This document shows positions 28,121-37,945 of a DNA stretch of 64,000 nucleotides, piece by piece. Under the pieces are notes generated by a model. It ran no database searches, was not told where the DNA came from, and saw only the letters and a list, made by a program, of their open reading frames with translations. The stretch is from Bartonella sp. M0283. GTDB lineage: Bacteria; Pseudomonadota; Alphaproteobacteria; Rhizobiales; Rhizobiaceae. The position numbers and the translations under genes are program-made. Position 1 is the stretch's first letter, and every line of letters starts with the position of its first letter. The stretch is from assembly GCF_016100455.1 (NCBI RefSeq), contig NZ_JACFSK010000001.1, forward strand, positions 1,860,001 to 1,924,000, written 5' to 3'.

Positions 28121-30121
28121 ATGGAAAGCACTGAGGCAGAGACAGGTTATCGCGTCCTCGCCCGAAAATATCGGCCGCAAAATTTTTCCGACCTTATCGG
28201 TCAGGAGCCGATGGTGCGCACACTTACAAACGCATTCGATAGTGGACGGATACCGCAAGCATGGATGTTGACAGGCGTTCGTGGCGTTGGAAAAACCACG
28301 ACAGCCCGCATTCTTGCGCGTGCACTCAATTACAAGACCGACACAATCGATAAACCGACAATCCATATGGACAAGCTCGGCGAACATTGTAAAGCCATTA
28401 TGGAAGGCCGGCACGTCGACGTAATCGAAATGGATGCGGCATCCCATACCGGTATTGATGATATAAGAGAAATCATCGAACAGGTTCGCTATCGTCCGGT
28501 TGCCGCCCGTTTCAAAGTCTATATTATCGACGAAGTCCATATGCTTTCGACACAGGCCTTCAATGGTCTGTTAAAAACATTGGAAGAACCACCGCCGCAT
28601 GTGAAATTTATTTTTGCCACAACAGAAATCCGCAAAGTTCCGGTGACTGTCTTGTCGCGTTGCCAACGTTATAATTTGCGGCGGGTTGATTCGAATGTTC
28701 TGGCGGCACATTTGAGAAAAATCTCCGATCTTGAAAAAATCGAGGCCGAAGACAGTGCTCTTGCTATGATTGCCCGTGCCGGAGAAGGTTCTGTTCGCGA
28801 TGCGCTTTCAATTCTTGATCAGGCGATTGCCCATGGTGGCGGCAAGGTTGATGCCGAATCTGTCCGCACTATGCTGGGGCTTGCCGATCGCACGCGTATT
28901 ATCGACCTTTTTGAAATGATTATGAAAGGCGATGTTGCCGGCGCTTTGAAGGAATTTCGCGATCAATATGATGGCGGAGCCGACCCGCTTGTCATTTTGA
29001 ATGAGCTTGCCGATTTCAATCATCTGGTGACCAGATTGCGTTTTACGCCCGAAATTGCTGATGATATTTCGCTTGTCGAGGAAGAGCGGGAACGCGGGCT
29101 TGATTTTTCCAAAAAATTGTCCGTGCGCGTTCTCTCGAGCACTTGGCAGATGCTTCTTAAAGGCACACAAGAGGTTGATTCGGCTGCAAGTCCTATCGAT
29201 GCTGCCGAAATGCTTCTGATCCGCCTCACACATGCTGCCGATTTGCCAACGCTTGACGAGGCGCTGAAAGCCCTTGGCGAGGGAAAGCCTGCCATCAAGC
29301 TTCCACCAAGTTCCGATGGGGCACAAGGCACAGATGATTCGCATAGTGTGAGCGGCAATTCCGAAAAAAGCAGTGCCAATTCCGGAAAAAATATCATGGA
29401 AGAAAAATCCGCACCAAAACATGCATTGGCGGATAATTCGACCGGCAGTGACAATGCTTTTTCGACGGAAACTCATGAAACTGCCCGTGCAGAGAGTGAT
29501 AATAGCTCTCGCAATAACGCCGTTGCAGAACAGAAGAATTTGCAAAGTTCTTCCCCGCAAAAAGCGCCAACCATGCAATTGGTGAGCACGTCTTCGGCCG
29601 CTTTTGAGCCGGACGAACAGGCTTTACAAGACACCGCAAAAAATAACGAAACAGCCGAAAAGAACAGCGAGCCGGAAGTAAACAAGGTTATTCTTCATTC
29701 CTTGCAGGATGTTGTCGATCTTGCCGACAAACATAATGACATGCAGTTCAAACTGCTGGTCAAGGAATTTGTGCGTCCGGTTTCGTTCCGCCAAGGCCGT
29801 ATCGAGTTTGAACCTGCTGAAGGTATGCCTCGCTTTTTTGCTCATGACATAGCCAAAATGCTCCGCGAATGGACAGGCGAACGCTGGACAGTAACGGTCG
29901 TCAATGAAGGCGGCGGATTAACTTTGCGTGAAGAGGACGAGAAAGCCCATCAGGCACTTCTATCCGATGCCGAAGCCGACCCCGATATTGCCAAGATTTT
30001 GAGATATTTCCCCGGTTCAAAAATTGTCGATGTGCGTGTCAACAAATCCGACGATGGTCTTGATTTGACCAATAATGACGATATGACTGGTGAAGACGAC
30101 GAAAATGACCAAGGAGAGTAA
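28121..30121 (+). CDS. dnaX: DNA polymerase III subunits gamma and tau
   Basis: Clamp-loader ATPase of the replicative polymerase. ATG 28121 (666 residues, GGAAG upstream) is preferred over TTG 28058, because the protein then begins [19 protein letters not shown] as in relatives. Walker [10 protein letters not shown] is near 49 and DEVHMLS near 138. The four-cysteine zinc module of typical DnaX is reduced to one cysteine (GEHC near 89), as known in Rhizobiales. Residues about 386-520 are low-complexity Ser/Asn/Glu-rich before the C-terminal tau domain. I see no convincing frameshift site for gamma. Confidence 0.95.
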   Translation: MESTEAETGYRVLARKYRPQNFSDLIGQEPMVRTLTNAFDSGRIPQAWMLTGVRGVGKTTTARILARALNYKTDTIDKPTIHMDKLGEHCKAIMEGRHVDVIEMDAASHTGIDDIREIIEQVRYRPVAARFKVYIIDEVHMLSTQAFNGLLKTLEEPPPHVKFIFATTEIRKVPVTVLSRCQRYNLRRVDSNVLAAHLRKISDLEKIEAEDSALAMIARAGEGSVRDALSILDQAIAHGGGKVDAESVRTMLGLADRTRIIDLFEMIMKGDVAGALKEFRDQYDGGADPLVILNELADFNHLVTRLRFTPEIADDISLVEEERERGLDFSKKLSVRVLSSTWQMLLKGTQEVDSAASPIDAAEMLLIRLTHAADLPTLDEALKALGEGKPAIKLPPSSDGAQGTDDSHSVSGNSEKSSANSGKNIMEEKSAPKHALADNSTGSDNAFSTETHETARAESDNSSRNNAVAEQKNLQSSSPQKAPTMQLVSTSSAAFEPDEQALQDTAKNNETAEKNSEPEVNKVILHSLQDVVDLADKHNDMQFKLLVKEFVRPVSFRQGRIEFEPAEGMPRFFAHDIAKMLREWTGERWTVTVVNEGGGLTLREEDEKAHQALLSDAEADPDIAKILRYFPGSKIVDVRVNKSDDGLDLTNNDDMTGEDDENDQGE

Positions 30122-30126
30122 ATCCC

Positions 30127-30450
30127 ATGCGTGACATGATGGGTATGATGAAAAAAGCCAAAGAAATGCAGGCAAAAATGCAGGCCATGCAGGATGAAAT
30201 GGCAAATATTCAGGAAACGGGAACATCCGGCGGTGGTCTGGTTAGTGTGACTTTGACCGGTCAGGGAACGATTTCTGCAATCAAGATTGATCCTTCACTG
30301 GTAAAACCCGATGAAGTTGAAATTCTCGAAGACCTGATTATGGCTGCCCATAATGAAGCCAAAGCAAAAATTGAAAACACAATGGCTGAAAAAACCAAAG
30401 AAATTACCGCCGGTCTACCAATCCCTCCCGGTTTCAAACTGCCGTTCTGA
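30127..30450 (+). CDS. YbaB/EbfC nucleoid-associated protein
   Basis: Small DNA-binding protein (107 residues) of the YbaB/EbfC family, which dimerises and binds DNA with little sequence preference. The Met-rich amphipathic N-terminal helix ([20 protein letters not shown]) is followed by the conserved [16 protein letters not shown] 30127 follows GGAG, which overlaps the end of dnaX; the gap is five bases, so it is coupled to dnaX. recR usually follows directly but here is 448 bases away. Confidence 0.93.
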   Translation: MRDMMGMMKKAKEMQAKMQAMQDEMANIQETGTSGGGLVSVTLTGQGTISAIKIDPSLVKPDEVEILEDLIMAAHNEAKAKIENTMAEKTKEITAGLPIPPGFKLPF

Positions 30451-30898
30451 TATATTTGCGTCGATTCTCGCCGAGAGATGAAGGCAAATAAAAGCCATCA
30501 CAAAAGCTTTGTTTGATTAAAAGAACAACGGCTTTTGTTTTCGGTGAACTAACCACAACCGGTAAACGGCCTGTCAAATAGCTGCCAGACTTCAATTCTT
30601 CCGTTACAACCCTGTACTTCATGTCTTGCGGCTTGATATGTGAATGAGTGTATTTTGCATGAAAATGCTTTTGCGTTTTTCACAAAGGGAGAATTAAACT
30701 GGATAATCATGCTGTCGAAACGTAATCAAGAAATGGCGTGAAGAAAAATTGCTTGAAGCAATCATTTTAATTAAACGTTCCTTGTTTTACGCCATTCCGT
30801 CCCGCTCTTCCTATCAGAAAAGAGCCCGATTTACCGGTTTCACTCAACAACTAGCATTTTCCAGAAGTTTGCATATATATTTTTAAAAGAGTTCATCC
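30451..30898. other. 448-base gap between ybaB and recR with nested inverted repeats
   Basis: No gene found. AATGGCGT (30732-30739) pairs with ACGCCATT (30789-30796), and the enclosed loop contains the near-perfect palindrome ATTGCTTGAAGCAAT (30748-30762). The dnaX-ybaB-recR cluster is normally tight, so this is extra DNA, possibly with a small RNA or the recR promoter. Confidence 0.55.
30490..30540 (+). terminator. Possible terminator after ybaB
   Basis: AAAAGCC (30490-30496) can pair with GGCTTTT (30530-30536) across a 33-base loop and is followed by GTTTTC. The long loop makes this a weak candidate. Confidence 0.35.
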
Positions 30899-31504
30899 AT
30901 GTCGAAACATCTCGCGGGTCCAGAAATAGAAAAGCTCATCCAACTTCTTGCACGTGTTCCCGGTCTCGGGCCACGTTCGGCAAGACGGGCTGCACTTTTC
31001 CTGATCAAGAAAAAAGAAGCTTTATTGAAGCCGCTAGGCCTTGCCATGCAGGATGCTGCCGAAAAGATACGTATCTGTTCTGTCTGCGGCAATGTGGATA
31101 CGTCCGACCCCTGTTCAGTTTGCACCGACCCGAGGCGCGATCAATCCACAATCATTGTTGTCGAAGATGTCTCCGATCTTTGGGCGCTGGAACGGGCGGG
31201 CACCATGCAGGTCAAATATCATGTTCTGGGCGGGCACCTTTCGCCTCTTGATGGCATTGGGCCGGATGATCTTAACATTGCAGGTCTTGTGAACCGTGTG
31301 GCCGAAGGCAATGTCAAGGAAGTGATACTTGCGGTCAATGCAACGATTGAAGGCCAGACAACAGCCCATTATCTCACTGACCAGCTTCATCCCTATCCGG
31401 TAAAAATTACGCGTTTGGCACATGGCGTTCCGGTTGGCGGTGAACTTGATTATCTTGATGATGGTACTTTGGCTGCGGCGTTACGAGCAAGGACGAGTCT
31501 TTGA
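30899..31504 (+). CDS. recR: Recombination protein RecR
   Basis: RecFOR-pathway protein helping load RecA at gaps. The 201 residues show the helix-hairpin-helix [20 protein letters not shown], the zinc finger [16 protein letters not shown] near 61-76, and a Toprim domain with [20 protein letters not shown] at 30899 has only a weak AAGAG ahead. It is followed three bases after its stop by the lytic transglycosylase gene. Confidence 0.96.
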   Translation: MSKHLAGPEIEKLIQLLARVPGLGPRSARRAALFLIKKKEALLKPLGLAMQDAAEKIRICSVCGNVDTSDPCSVCTDPRRDQSTIIVVEDVSDLWALERAGTMQVKYHVLGGHLSPLDGIGPDDLNIAGLVNRVAEGNVKEVILAVNATIEGQTTAHYLTDQLHPYPVKITRLAHGVPVGGELDYLDDGTLAAALRARTSL

Positions 31505-31507
31505 AGA

Positions 31508-32752
31508 ATGTTGAAAACGTTCCGTTTTTTTACAGCATTTATCCTTCTCTTTGCCGCTTTGGTGGCAAATACTTCCGCCATTGATCGCGATGCGATCAAC
31601 GGGCAATTTACCAATTGGCTTAACAAGGACTTTTATAAAGAGGCTCTCAAATCAGGAATTTCGGCCGGAACATTTTCTGAAGCCCTTTCCACAGTTGTGC
31701 CCAATCTCGCATTACCCGACCTTGTGATTCCGGGAGAAAAACCAAAAGCGCAAAGGCGCCAACATCAGGCAGAATTCAGCGCACCGGCCAATTATTTTTC
31801 GGCAAAAACACTTGCTCGCCTTGTTAGTGACGGCAAAGCACAATTGTCAGAAAATCGTGGAGCTTTAAAAAAAATAGAAAAACAATATGGCGTTCCGGCT
31901 TCGGTTTCACTTGCCATATGGGGACGGGAAACCAATTATGGTAGTGTCAAAATTCCCTATAATGCTTTTGAAGTTCTCGCAACCAAAGCGTTTATGAGCA
32001 CACGAAAAGACATGTTCAAAACCGAGCTTATCGCTGCCTTGACGATTGTACAGGACCATTACATGGATGCGGCTTCCATGAAAAGTTCATGGGCGGGTGC
32101 GTTAGGCCAACCGCAATTCATGCCAACATCATATTTGAAATATGCTGTCGATTTTGATGGTGATGGCCATCGTAATATCTGGACATCAACACCCGATACT
32201 CTCGCATCTATTGCTAACTATCTGAAGCTTAACGGTTACAGGGCGAATGCCGGTTGGGGCTATGAAGTTAAAGTTCCCGAAACTGTCGACTGTTTTCTGG
32301 AAGGGCCCGATCAGGGGAAAATGTTAAGCGAATGGCAAAGGCTCGGCGTGTTACCGCAGTCCGATAAAAATATCCCCGCGCTTGATAAAAGTCGTCCGCT
32401 CTATCTCCTGATGCCGGAGGGACGTCTGGGACCAGCCTTTCTTGTAACCGACAATTTCTATGTGTTGAAATCCTATAATATGAGCGACCTTTATGCGCTT
32501 TTTATCGCTACAGTCTCTGACCGAATTGAGGGAAAACGTGGCTTTATCGAGCCATGGCAAAAAATTGACGAGCTTTATCAATCGGACGTTTTAAACTTGC
32601 AAACAAAATTGCAATCGCAAGGATATGATATCGGCAAAGCCGATGGTTTTGCAGGCTTCAAAACCCGCCGTTCAATTGGCTTATGGCAGCAAAAACACGG
32701 ACAGAAGCCGACCTGTTTTCCAAGTCGTTCTTTAATTGCGGATTTTCGCTAA
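31508..32752 (+). CDS. Lytic murein transglycosylase (MltB-like) with peptidoglycan-binding domain
   Basis: Periplasmic enzyme cleaving glycan strands to 1,6-anhydro-muropeptides. A signal peptide covers about residues 1-25 (hydrophobic FFTAFILLFAALVANTSA). The SLT_2-type catalytic domain spans about 30-330 with Glu141 in WGRETNYGSVK as likely acid. The C-terminal 60 residues (LQSQGYDIGKADGFAGFKTR) form a peptidoglycan-binding type 1 repeat. Length 414 is typical. Its TAA stop abuts the ATG of the next gene. Confidence 0.92.
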   Translation: MLKTFRFFTAFILLFAALVANTSAIDRDAINGQFTNWLNKDFYKEALKSGISAGTFSEALSTVVPNLALPDLVIPGEKPKAQRRQHQAEFSAPANYFSAKTLARLVSDGKAQLSENRGALKKIEKQYGVPASVSLAIWGRETNYGSVKIPYNAFEVLATKAFMSTRKDMFKTELIAALTIVQDHYMDAASMKSSWAGALGQPQFMPTSYLKYAVDFDGDGHRNIWTSTPDTLASIANYLKLNGYRANAGWGYEVKVPETVDCFLEGPDQGKMLSEWQRLGVLPQSDKNIPALDKSRPLYLLMPEGRLGPAFLVTDNFYVLKSYNMSDLYALFIATVSDRIEGKRGFIEPWQKIDELYQSDVLNLQTKLQSQGYDIGKADGFAGFKTRRSIGLWQQKHGQKPTCFPSRSLIADFR

Positions 32753-33730
32753 ATGGCATCACATTCCGGTTCCAAAACAGTCATCTATGCGGCACTCGCA
32801 GGCAATCTTCTCATTGCGCTTACCAAATTTGTTGCCGCTTCTTTCACCGGTTCGTCGGCTATGTTGTCAGAAGGTGTGCATTCGATTGTCGACACCGGCA
32901 ATGAATTATTATTACTCCATGGCTTGAGACGTGCATCTATCCCACCTGATCGGGTGCATCCATTCGGCCACGGACGGGAGCTTTATTTCTGGAGTTTTAT
33001 TGTTGCCTTGCTGGTATTTGCATTGGGCGCCGGCGTATCCTTTTTTGAAGGCGTTTTACACGTTCTCAACCCTGCGGAAATCCATAATGTAACCGTCAAC
33101 TATATTGTGCTTGGTCTGTCGGTGTTTTTCGAAGGAACCTCGTGGCTTTTGGCTTTGAGACATTTCCGCCGGACAAAAGGTAAACTTGGCTATCTTGCTG
33201 CTGTTCACCGTTCCAAAGACCCGACTGTTTTTTCCATTCTTTTCGAAGATAGTGCAGCACTTTTAGGTATTGCAATTGCTTTAAGCGGCATTACAGCTTC
33301 GATTCTTACCGGCAATTTTATTTTTGATGGTATCGCTTCGCTTGGAATTTCCGTCATCCTTGCTGTCACTGCAATTTTTCTTGCACGCGAATGTAAGGGA
33401 TTGCTGCTTGGCGAGGCTGCCCTTCCCGAGGTGCGAAAAGCAATTTTCAACATTGTATCAGCCGACCCCGACGTGCAAAAAGTCAACGGAATTATCACCC
33501 AGCAGATGGGCCCTAATCAGGTGGTCGTCAATGTCAGTCTCGAATTCGAGGACAAACTGACCGCACCAAAGATAGAAGAATGCGTACTGCGTATTGAAAG
33601 GAATTTGGCTATTGCAAGACCGGAAGTGGTGGGTTTTTTCGTAAAGCCGCAAACAGCCGGTATCTGGGCGAGAAGACGGGAAAAAATCGAAGCAAACCAC
33701 GAAGACAATAATGATAGCGATGAAGAGTAG
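32753..33730 (+). CDS. Cation diffusion facilitator transporter
   Basis: CDF-family antiporter (325 residues) exporting divalent metals such as Zn, Mn or Fe. About six membrane segments lie within residues 12-215. The metal-site signature is SSAMLSEGVHSIVDTGNE near 35-52, where CDF proteins use His/Asp, and a second site is FEDSAALLG near 165. The C-terminal cytoplasmic domain follows, then an acidic tail. ATG follows the transglycosylase stop with no gap, so both are cotranslated. Metal specificity cannot be read. Confidence 0.88.
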   Translation: MASHSGSKTVIYAALAGNLLIALTKFVAASFTGSSAMLSEGVHSIVDTGNELLLLHGLRRASIPPDRVHPFGHGRELYFWSFIVALLVFALGAGVSFFEGVLHVLNPAEIHNVTVNYIVLGLSVFFEGTSWLLALRHFRRTKGKLGYLAAVHRSKDPTVFSILFEDSAALLGIAIALSGITASILTGNFIFDGIASLGISVILAVTAIFLARECKGLLLGEAALPEVRKAIFNIVSADPDVQKVNGIITQQMGPNQVVVNVSLEFEDKLTAPKIEECVLRIERNLAIARPEVVGFFVKPQTAGIWARRREKIEANHEDNNDSDEE

Positions 33731-34045
33731 AAAATAGCCACACCGCCTCTACAAAGTCGATCTTTCCGGTTTTAATCCGACAAAATAAAATTTTAAAAAT
33801 ACTATTAACTCGGCAATTTAATAATCCCCGTCTTTCCGACATACTCGACTATGAAGTCGAACAAGCTACGAAGATTCAAGAACATAGTGAAAACTGCCGC
33901 CGTCTGTTTTTTACAAAACCGGCACTGCTTTATGCCTGCGCGTGCTGCACAAATTCGCTTATAGAACTAGGAAAGTTCCGGTTAATGTCACCAGAATTTC
34001 TGTCGTAAATATTTTGAAAAGATAGTCTGTAATTTACTATCCGGC
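33731..34045. other. Noncoding gap between the CDF gene and irr
   Basis: Convergent gene ends. I see no gene, no strong hairpin with a T tail and no structured RNA. Confidence 0.5.
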
Positions 34046-34471
34046 TTAATCTTTCTGGCGCAATCTTACGATAAGATCGACATGAGAAATTTCCATGCCT
34101 TCCGGTGGTTCGGGCAAATTGCCGACAATGGGTTTTCCTTCAGGGCCTGAAGGAATATCCACAATCTCGTTTTCACCTTCGAGGAAGAAGTGATGGTGAT
34201 CGGATGTATTGGTGTCGAACCAGGTTTTCGAACCTTCAACGGCAATAATCCTCAAAAGTCCTGCCTCGGTAAATTGGTGAAGTGTATTGTAGACTGTTGC
34301 AAGAGAAACAGGAACCGAAGCTTTGACCGCTTCCTCATGTAATTCTTCAGCGGCAATATGGCGGTTTCCTTTAGAGAACAATAGATCAGCCAAAGCCATG
34401 CGTTGCCTTGTTGGCCGCAAGCCTTTTTCGCGTAAGCGTTTTTCCAATTCTCCAAGCGAATGATAAATCAC
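34046..34471 (-). CDS. irr: Iron response regulator Irr (Fur family)
   Basis: Transcriptional regulator of iron and heme genes in Rhizobiales. The 141 residues start at GTG 34471 with the typical Irr N-terminus (HSLGELEKRLREKGLRPTRQR). The winged helix follows, then the His-rich DHHHFF near 94, the heme/metal site of Irr. The N-terminal heme-regulatory GCPW motif of Bradyrhizobium Irr is absent, as in other Rhizobiaceae-type proteins. It is divergent from fabA; the shared 283-base region holds a perfect palindrome. Confidence 0.92.
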   Translation of the reverse strand: MIYHSLGELEKRLREKGLRPTRQRMALADLLFSKGNRHIAAEELHEEAVKASVPVSLATVYNTLHQFTEAGLLRIIAVEGSKTWFDTNTSDHHHFFLEGENEIVDIPSGPEGKPIVGNLPEPPEGMEISHVDLIVRLRQKD

Positions 34472-34541
34472 TATTTTTCCGCGTTATTTGATGTTTCCCA
34501 CTAACTCCGGTTAAATTATGTATACTGAAAAGCATTTGCAA

Positions 34542-34555
34542 TCAAGTATACTTGA
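34542..34555. promoter_or_regulatory. Perfect 14-bp palindrome in the irr-fabA promoter region
   Basis: TCAAGTATACTTGA is its own reverse complement. A partial copy of its core, GTATACTGAA, begins at 34520, 26 bases away. The position 71 bases before the irr start suits an operator for Irr, another Fur-type protein or a fatty-acid regulator. The word does not match an operator consensus I can name. Confidence 0.5.
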
Positions 34556-34754
34556 ATATTGTCATCACCTTTAAAAACGTGTTTTTCACCACTTAGGCGG
34601 GCTTATTGACATCAATATCGCAAATAAAATTGAACGAGATCACGATTTGTCATCAAAAACTGTCGAAAAGCGGTTTCAACATTGTTGAATATGCTCTAAG
34701 AGTATGTCGTAAAAAAGCGCTAAGAGTTATAAAGTGCTGACGGATGGAGTAACA

Positions 34755-35264
34755 ATGGCTGAACAAAAGTCTAGCTACACGTATGAAGAGCTTTTAAGCT
34801 GCGCACGCGGTGAAATGTTCGGAAAAGGCAATGCACAATTGCCGGCTCCGCCAATGTTGATGTTCAACCGTATTACCAAAATCAGTGAAAATGGCGGTGA
34901 ACACGACAAAGGTCTGATTCGTGCCGAATTCGACATCACACCAGATCTATGGTTTTTTGCCTGTCATTTTATTGGTGATCCGGTCATGCCTGGCTGTTTG
35001 GGGCTTGATGCTTTATGGCAACTCACCGGTTTTTTCCTCGGTTGGTTGGGGGAACCCGGCAAGGGACGTGCGATATCAACAGGAGAAGTGAAATTTTCCG
35101 GAATGGTTACCCCGAAGACAAAACTTGTCGAATATGGAATTGATTTCAAGCGTGTCATGCGTGGCCGGCTCGTTCTCGGTATTGCCGACGGCTTTGTCAA
35201 AGCTGATGGTGAAATAATTTATAAGGCGGCCGATTTGCGTGTAGCCTTATTCAAGGAAGAGTGA
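34755..35264 (+). CDS. fabA: 3-hydroxydecanoyl-ACP dehydratase/isomerase
   Basis: Introduces the cis double bond at the C10 step of type II fatty-acid synthesis. ATG 34755 (169 residues) follows GGAG at six bases; the GTG seven codons upstream is not needed. The active-site histidine is His71 in [14 protein letters not shown] and the aspartate is Asp85 in LGLDALWQL. First gene of fabA-fabB-fabI. Confidence 0.96.
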   Translation: MAEQKSSYTYEELLSCARGEMFGKGNAQLPAPPMLMFNRITKISENGGEHDKGLIRAEFDITPDLWFFACHFIGDPVMPGCLGLDALWQLTGFFLGWLGEPGKGRAISTGEVKFSGMVTPKTKLVEYGIDFKRVMRGRLVLGIADGFVKADGEIIYKAADLRVALFKEE

Positions 35265-35325
35265 GTATTCTTTCAAATAGAAAGGGCGATAGAGGCCAGT
35301 TCTATATGAACCCAAGGAGATACTG

Positions 35326-36546
35326 ATGCGTCGAGTAGTTGTAACCGGTATGGGAATTGTCTCATCAATCGGGAATAACCCTGAAGCTGTCCTGAATAGT
35401 TTGCGCGAAGCGAAATCCGGTATCAGTTTTTCGCAAGAATATGCAGATCTGGGCTTCCGCAGCCAGGTCTACGGCATGCCGCATATTGACGTCGAGGCAC
35501 TGGTTGATCGTCGTGCCATGCGTTTTCACGGGCGGGGAACTGCCTGGAACCATATCGCTATGGATCAGGCAATTGCCGATGCCGGGCTTTCATCCGATGA
35601 AGTTTCCAATCCGAAAACCGGTATCATTATGGGGTCGGGCGGTCCTTCGACACGCACAATCGTCGACTCAGCCGATATCGCCCGCCAAAAAGGCCCCAAA
35701 CGCGTTGGTCCCTTTGCAGTGCCGAAAGCGATGAGTTCGACGGCTTCGGCAACATTGGCCACTTTTTTCAAGATAAAAGGCGTGAACTATTCTATTTCAT
35801 CCGCCTGTGCGACATCCAATCATTGCATTGGCAATGCCTATGAACTTATCCAGTTTGGCAAGCAGGATCGCGTTTTTGCCGGTGGTTGCGAAGATCTTGA
35901 TTGGACATTATCGGTATTGTTCGATGCCATGGGGGCAATGTCGAGTAAACGCAATGCAACGCCTGAAAGTGCTTCTCGTGCCTATGATGCCGGCCGTGAC
36001 GGCTTTGTCATTGCGGGAGGTGCCGGCGTTCTGGTTCTTGAAGAGCTGGAAGTTGCCAAAGCACGTGGTGCAAAAATCTATGCAGAGATTGTCGGATATG
36101 GCGCAACATCGGATGGCTATGATATGGTCGCTCCCTCCGGTGAAGGGGCCGAGCGCTGCATGCGCATGGCTTTATCGACTGTCAAAAATAAAATTGACTA
36201 TATCAATCCCCATGCCACATCCACACCTGTTGGCGATCCACCGGAAATAGAGGCGATCCGCAAGATTTTCGGTTCGGGTGATTCGTGCCCGCCGATCTCG
36301 GCAACAAAATCGCTAACCGGACATTCACTTGGAGCTGCCGGTGTGCAGGAAGCAATTTATTCCCTTCTTATGATGAAAAATAATTTCATCTGTGAAAGCG
36401 CTCATATTGATGAGCTTGATCCGGCGTTTGCGGATATGCCGATTGTACGCAAACGTCTTGATAACCAAAAACTGAACACAGTCCTGTCAAATACTTTCGG
36501 CTTTGGCGGAACCAATGCAACGCTGGTTTTCCAGCGTTACGAATAA
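35326..36546 (+). CDS. fabB: 3-oxoacyl-ACP synthase I
   Basis: Condensing enzyme that elongates the cis-3-decenoyl-ACP made by FabA, committing it to unsaturated fatty acids. The 406 residues contain catalytic Cys161 in [12 protein letters not shown], with His residues in [11 protein letters not shown] and [15 protein letters not shown] 35326 follows AAGGAGA. It lies 61 bases after fabA and 44 before fabI. Confidence 0.96.
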   Translation: MRRVVVTGMGIVSSIGNNPEAVLNSLREAKSGISFSQEYADLGFRSQVYGMPHIDVEALVDRRAMRFHGRGTAWNHIAMDQAIADAGLSSDEVSNPKTGIIMGSGGPSTRTIVDSADIARQKGPKRVGPFAVPKAMSSTASATLATFFKIKGVNYSISSACATSNHCIGNAYELIQFGKQDRVFAGGCEDLDWTLSVLFDAMGAMSSKRNATPESASRAYDAGRDGFVIAGGAGVLVLEELEVAKARGAKIYAEIVGYGATSDGYDMVAPSGEGAERCMRMALSTVKNKIDYINPHATSTPVGDPPEIEAIRKIFGSGDSCPPISATKSLTGHSLGAAGVQEAIYSLLMMKNNFICESAHIDELDPAFADMPIVRKRLDNQKLNTVLSNTFGFGGTNATLVFQRYE

Positions 36547-36590
36547 ACCGGACACTTTCGTTGAGAGAGTGCCACAGGCTTACGGAGAAT

Positions 36591-37412
36591 ATGATGGAAG
36601 GTTTGATGAAGGGCAAGCGCGGCCTCATAATGGGCGTCGCGAACGACCATTCAATCGCCTGGGGAATAGCATGTCAGCTCGCAAAAGCGGGGGCTGAACT
36701 GGCTTTTACCTATCAAGGAGATGCATTTGGAAAGCGTGTCCACCCCTTGGCAGAAAAACTTGGATCCAAGCTTTTGCTTGAATGCGATGTTGAAAATATC
36801 GATTCGGTCGATGCTGTTTTCAATCGACTGGAAAAAGAATGGGGCACACTCGACTTTGTGGTTCATGCGATTGGCTTTTCGGACAAATCGCAGCTTAAAG
36901 GACGCTATGTCGATGTGACAACACGTGAAAATTTCAGCCGCACAATGGTTATTTCGGCATTTTCCTTTACCGAAATTGCCCAGCGCGCAGGAAAATTGAT
37001 GCCTAATGGCGGCGCGTTGCTGACATTGACCTATGGTGCATCCCAACATGTTGTACCTAATTACAATGTTATGGGCGTTGCGAAAGCCGCACTTGAAGCC
37101 ATGGTGCGCTATTTGGCGGCTGATTTCGGACCGCAGAATATCCGCGTCAATGCAATTTCAGCGGGGCCTGTTCGCACACTTGCCGGTAATGGTATTGGAG
37201 CAGCACGTGCGATTTTCTCTTACCAAAAGCGCAATGCTCCTTTGCGTCGCACAGTTGATATTAATGAAATCGGCAAATCGGCACTTTATCTGTTATCCGA
37301 TTTGGCTTCCGGTGTGACCGGCGACATTCATTATGTCGATTGCGGCTATAATATTATGTCCATGCCGATACTGGAAGAACTGAAAGACAGCGACGAATCA
37401 CGCGGCGAATAA
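36591..37412 (+). CDS. fabI: Enoyl-ACP reductase (NADH)
   Basis: Completes each elongation cycle by reducing trans-2-enoyl-ACP. ATG 36591 or 36594 follows GGAG; the TTG frame from 36561 is rejected because it would swallow that site. From 36591 the protein has 273 residues. The cofactor fold motif is GVANDHSIAWGIA near 15, and the catalytic pair is Tyr158 and Lys165 in YNVMGVAK, with Tyr148 as the second family tyrosine. Last gene of the fab operon, ending inside a terminator hairpin. Confidence 0.95.
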   Translation: MMEGLMKGKRGLIMGVANDHSIAWGIACQLAKAGAELAFTYQGDAFGKRVHPLAEKLGSKLLLECDVENIDSVDAVFNRLEKEWGTLDFVVHAIGFSDKSQLKGRYVDVTTRENFSRTMVISAFSFTEIAQRAGKLMPNGGALLTLTYGASQHVVPNYNVMGVAKAALEAMVRYLAADFGPQNIRVNAISAGPVRTLAGNGIGAARAIFSYQKRNAPLRRTVDINEIGKSALYLLSDLASGVTGDIHYVDCGYNIMSMPILEELKDSDESRGE

Positions 37413-37430
37413 TTTTCGCCGCGTTTCATT
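37400..37430 (+). terminator. Rho-independent terminator of fabA-fabB-fabI
   Basis: Ten-base arms ACGCGGCGAA (37400-37409) and TTCGCCGCGT (37415-37424) with a five-base loop, followed by TTCATTTC. The 5' arm overlaps the last codons of fabI. Confidence 0.85.
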
Positions 37431-37945
37431 TCAGGTCGATTGGTGGGATTTGCTTTTGCCACTGCCGTTTTCTTGTCGATGGTGGTTCTTGCATTTTATT
37501 AATTGGTCTGGCTTCCGCTCTGCCCCTCCTCGTCAAGATTGATTCCTTGATAGCAGAGAACCGTCACACCAGTGCGGTAAGACACCTTTATACCCGTATT
37601 TACCTGCATTGATTGCCGCATTTAACTTCGAGCCCGTTCCCCAATTTATCAAAATACAGCCTTGAAGCTAAAATCCGTTAGAACGCGATCGCCTATCCTA
37701 TTGGTTGCCCTCTCAAGCGAAGAATACGATCCGGCTTCATTTTCAAATCTGTCAATGATCGTATGTCTATGATGGCAAATTCGCGTTTTTTGATACGCGT
37801 TTCTATTTGCCATTTTGTCTTGTGGCGAAGTGGATTTGCTTTTTCCAGACTTGGTACCAAATCGGCAGTCCGGATAGTTCCGACAAATAATCAAACACGT
37901 TTACGAAGTCTTTTCACCCGCCTCTTCATAGCCTTTTTATAAACG
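37413..37945. other. 530-base gap between fabI and the RsmC-like gene
   Basis: Convergent ends, and no coding frame with support. Besides the fabI terminator it contains the two-part inverted repeat at 37772-37813 described separately. Confidence 0.55.
37772..37813 (+). repeat. Orphan inverted repeat, possible small-RNA terminator
   Basis: ATGGCAAAT (37772-37780) and ATTTGCCAT (37805-37813) form nine pairs, and inside them CGCGT (37782-37786) and ACGCG (37795-37799) form five more. The plus strand continues TTTGTCTT. It is 360 bases from fabI and 130 bases from the end of the RsmC-like gene, so it is not an obvious terminator of either. Confidence 0.5.

Noticed and set aside
28808..29578. 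256-codon minus-strand frame opposite dnaX
   Set aside because: Antisense shadow of dnaX.
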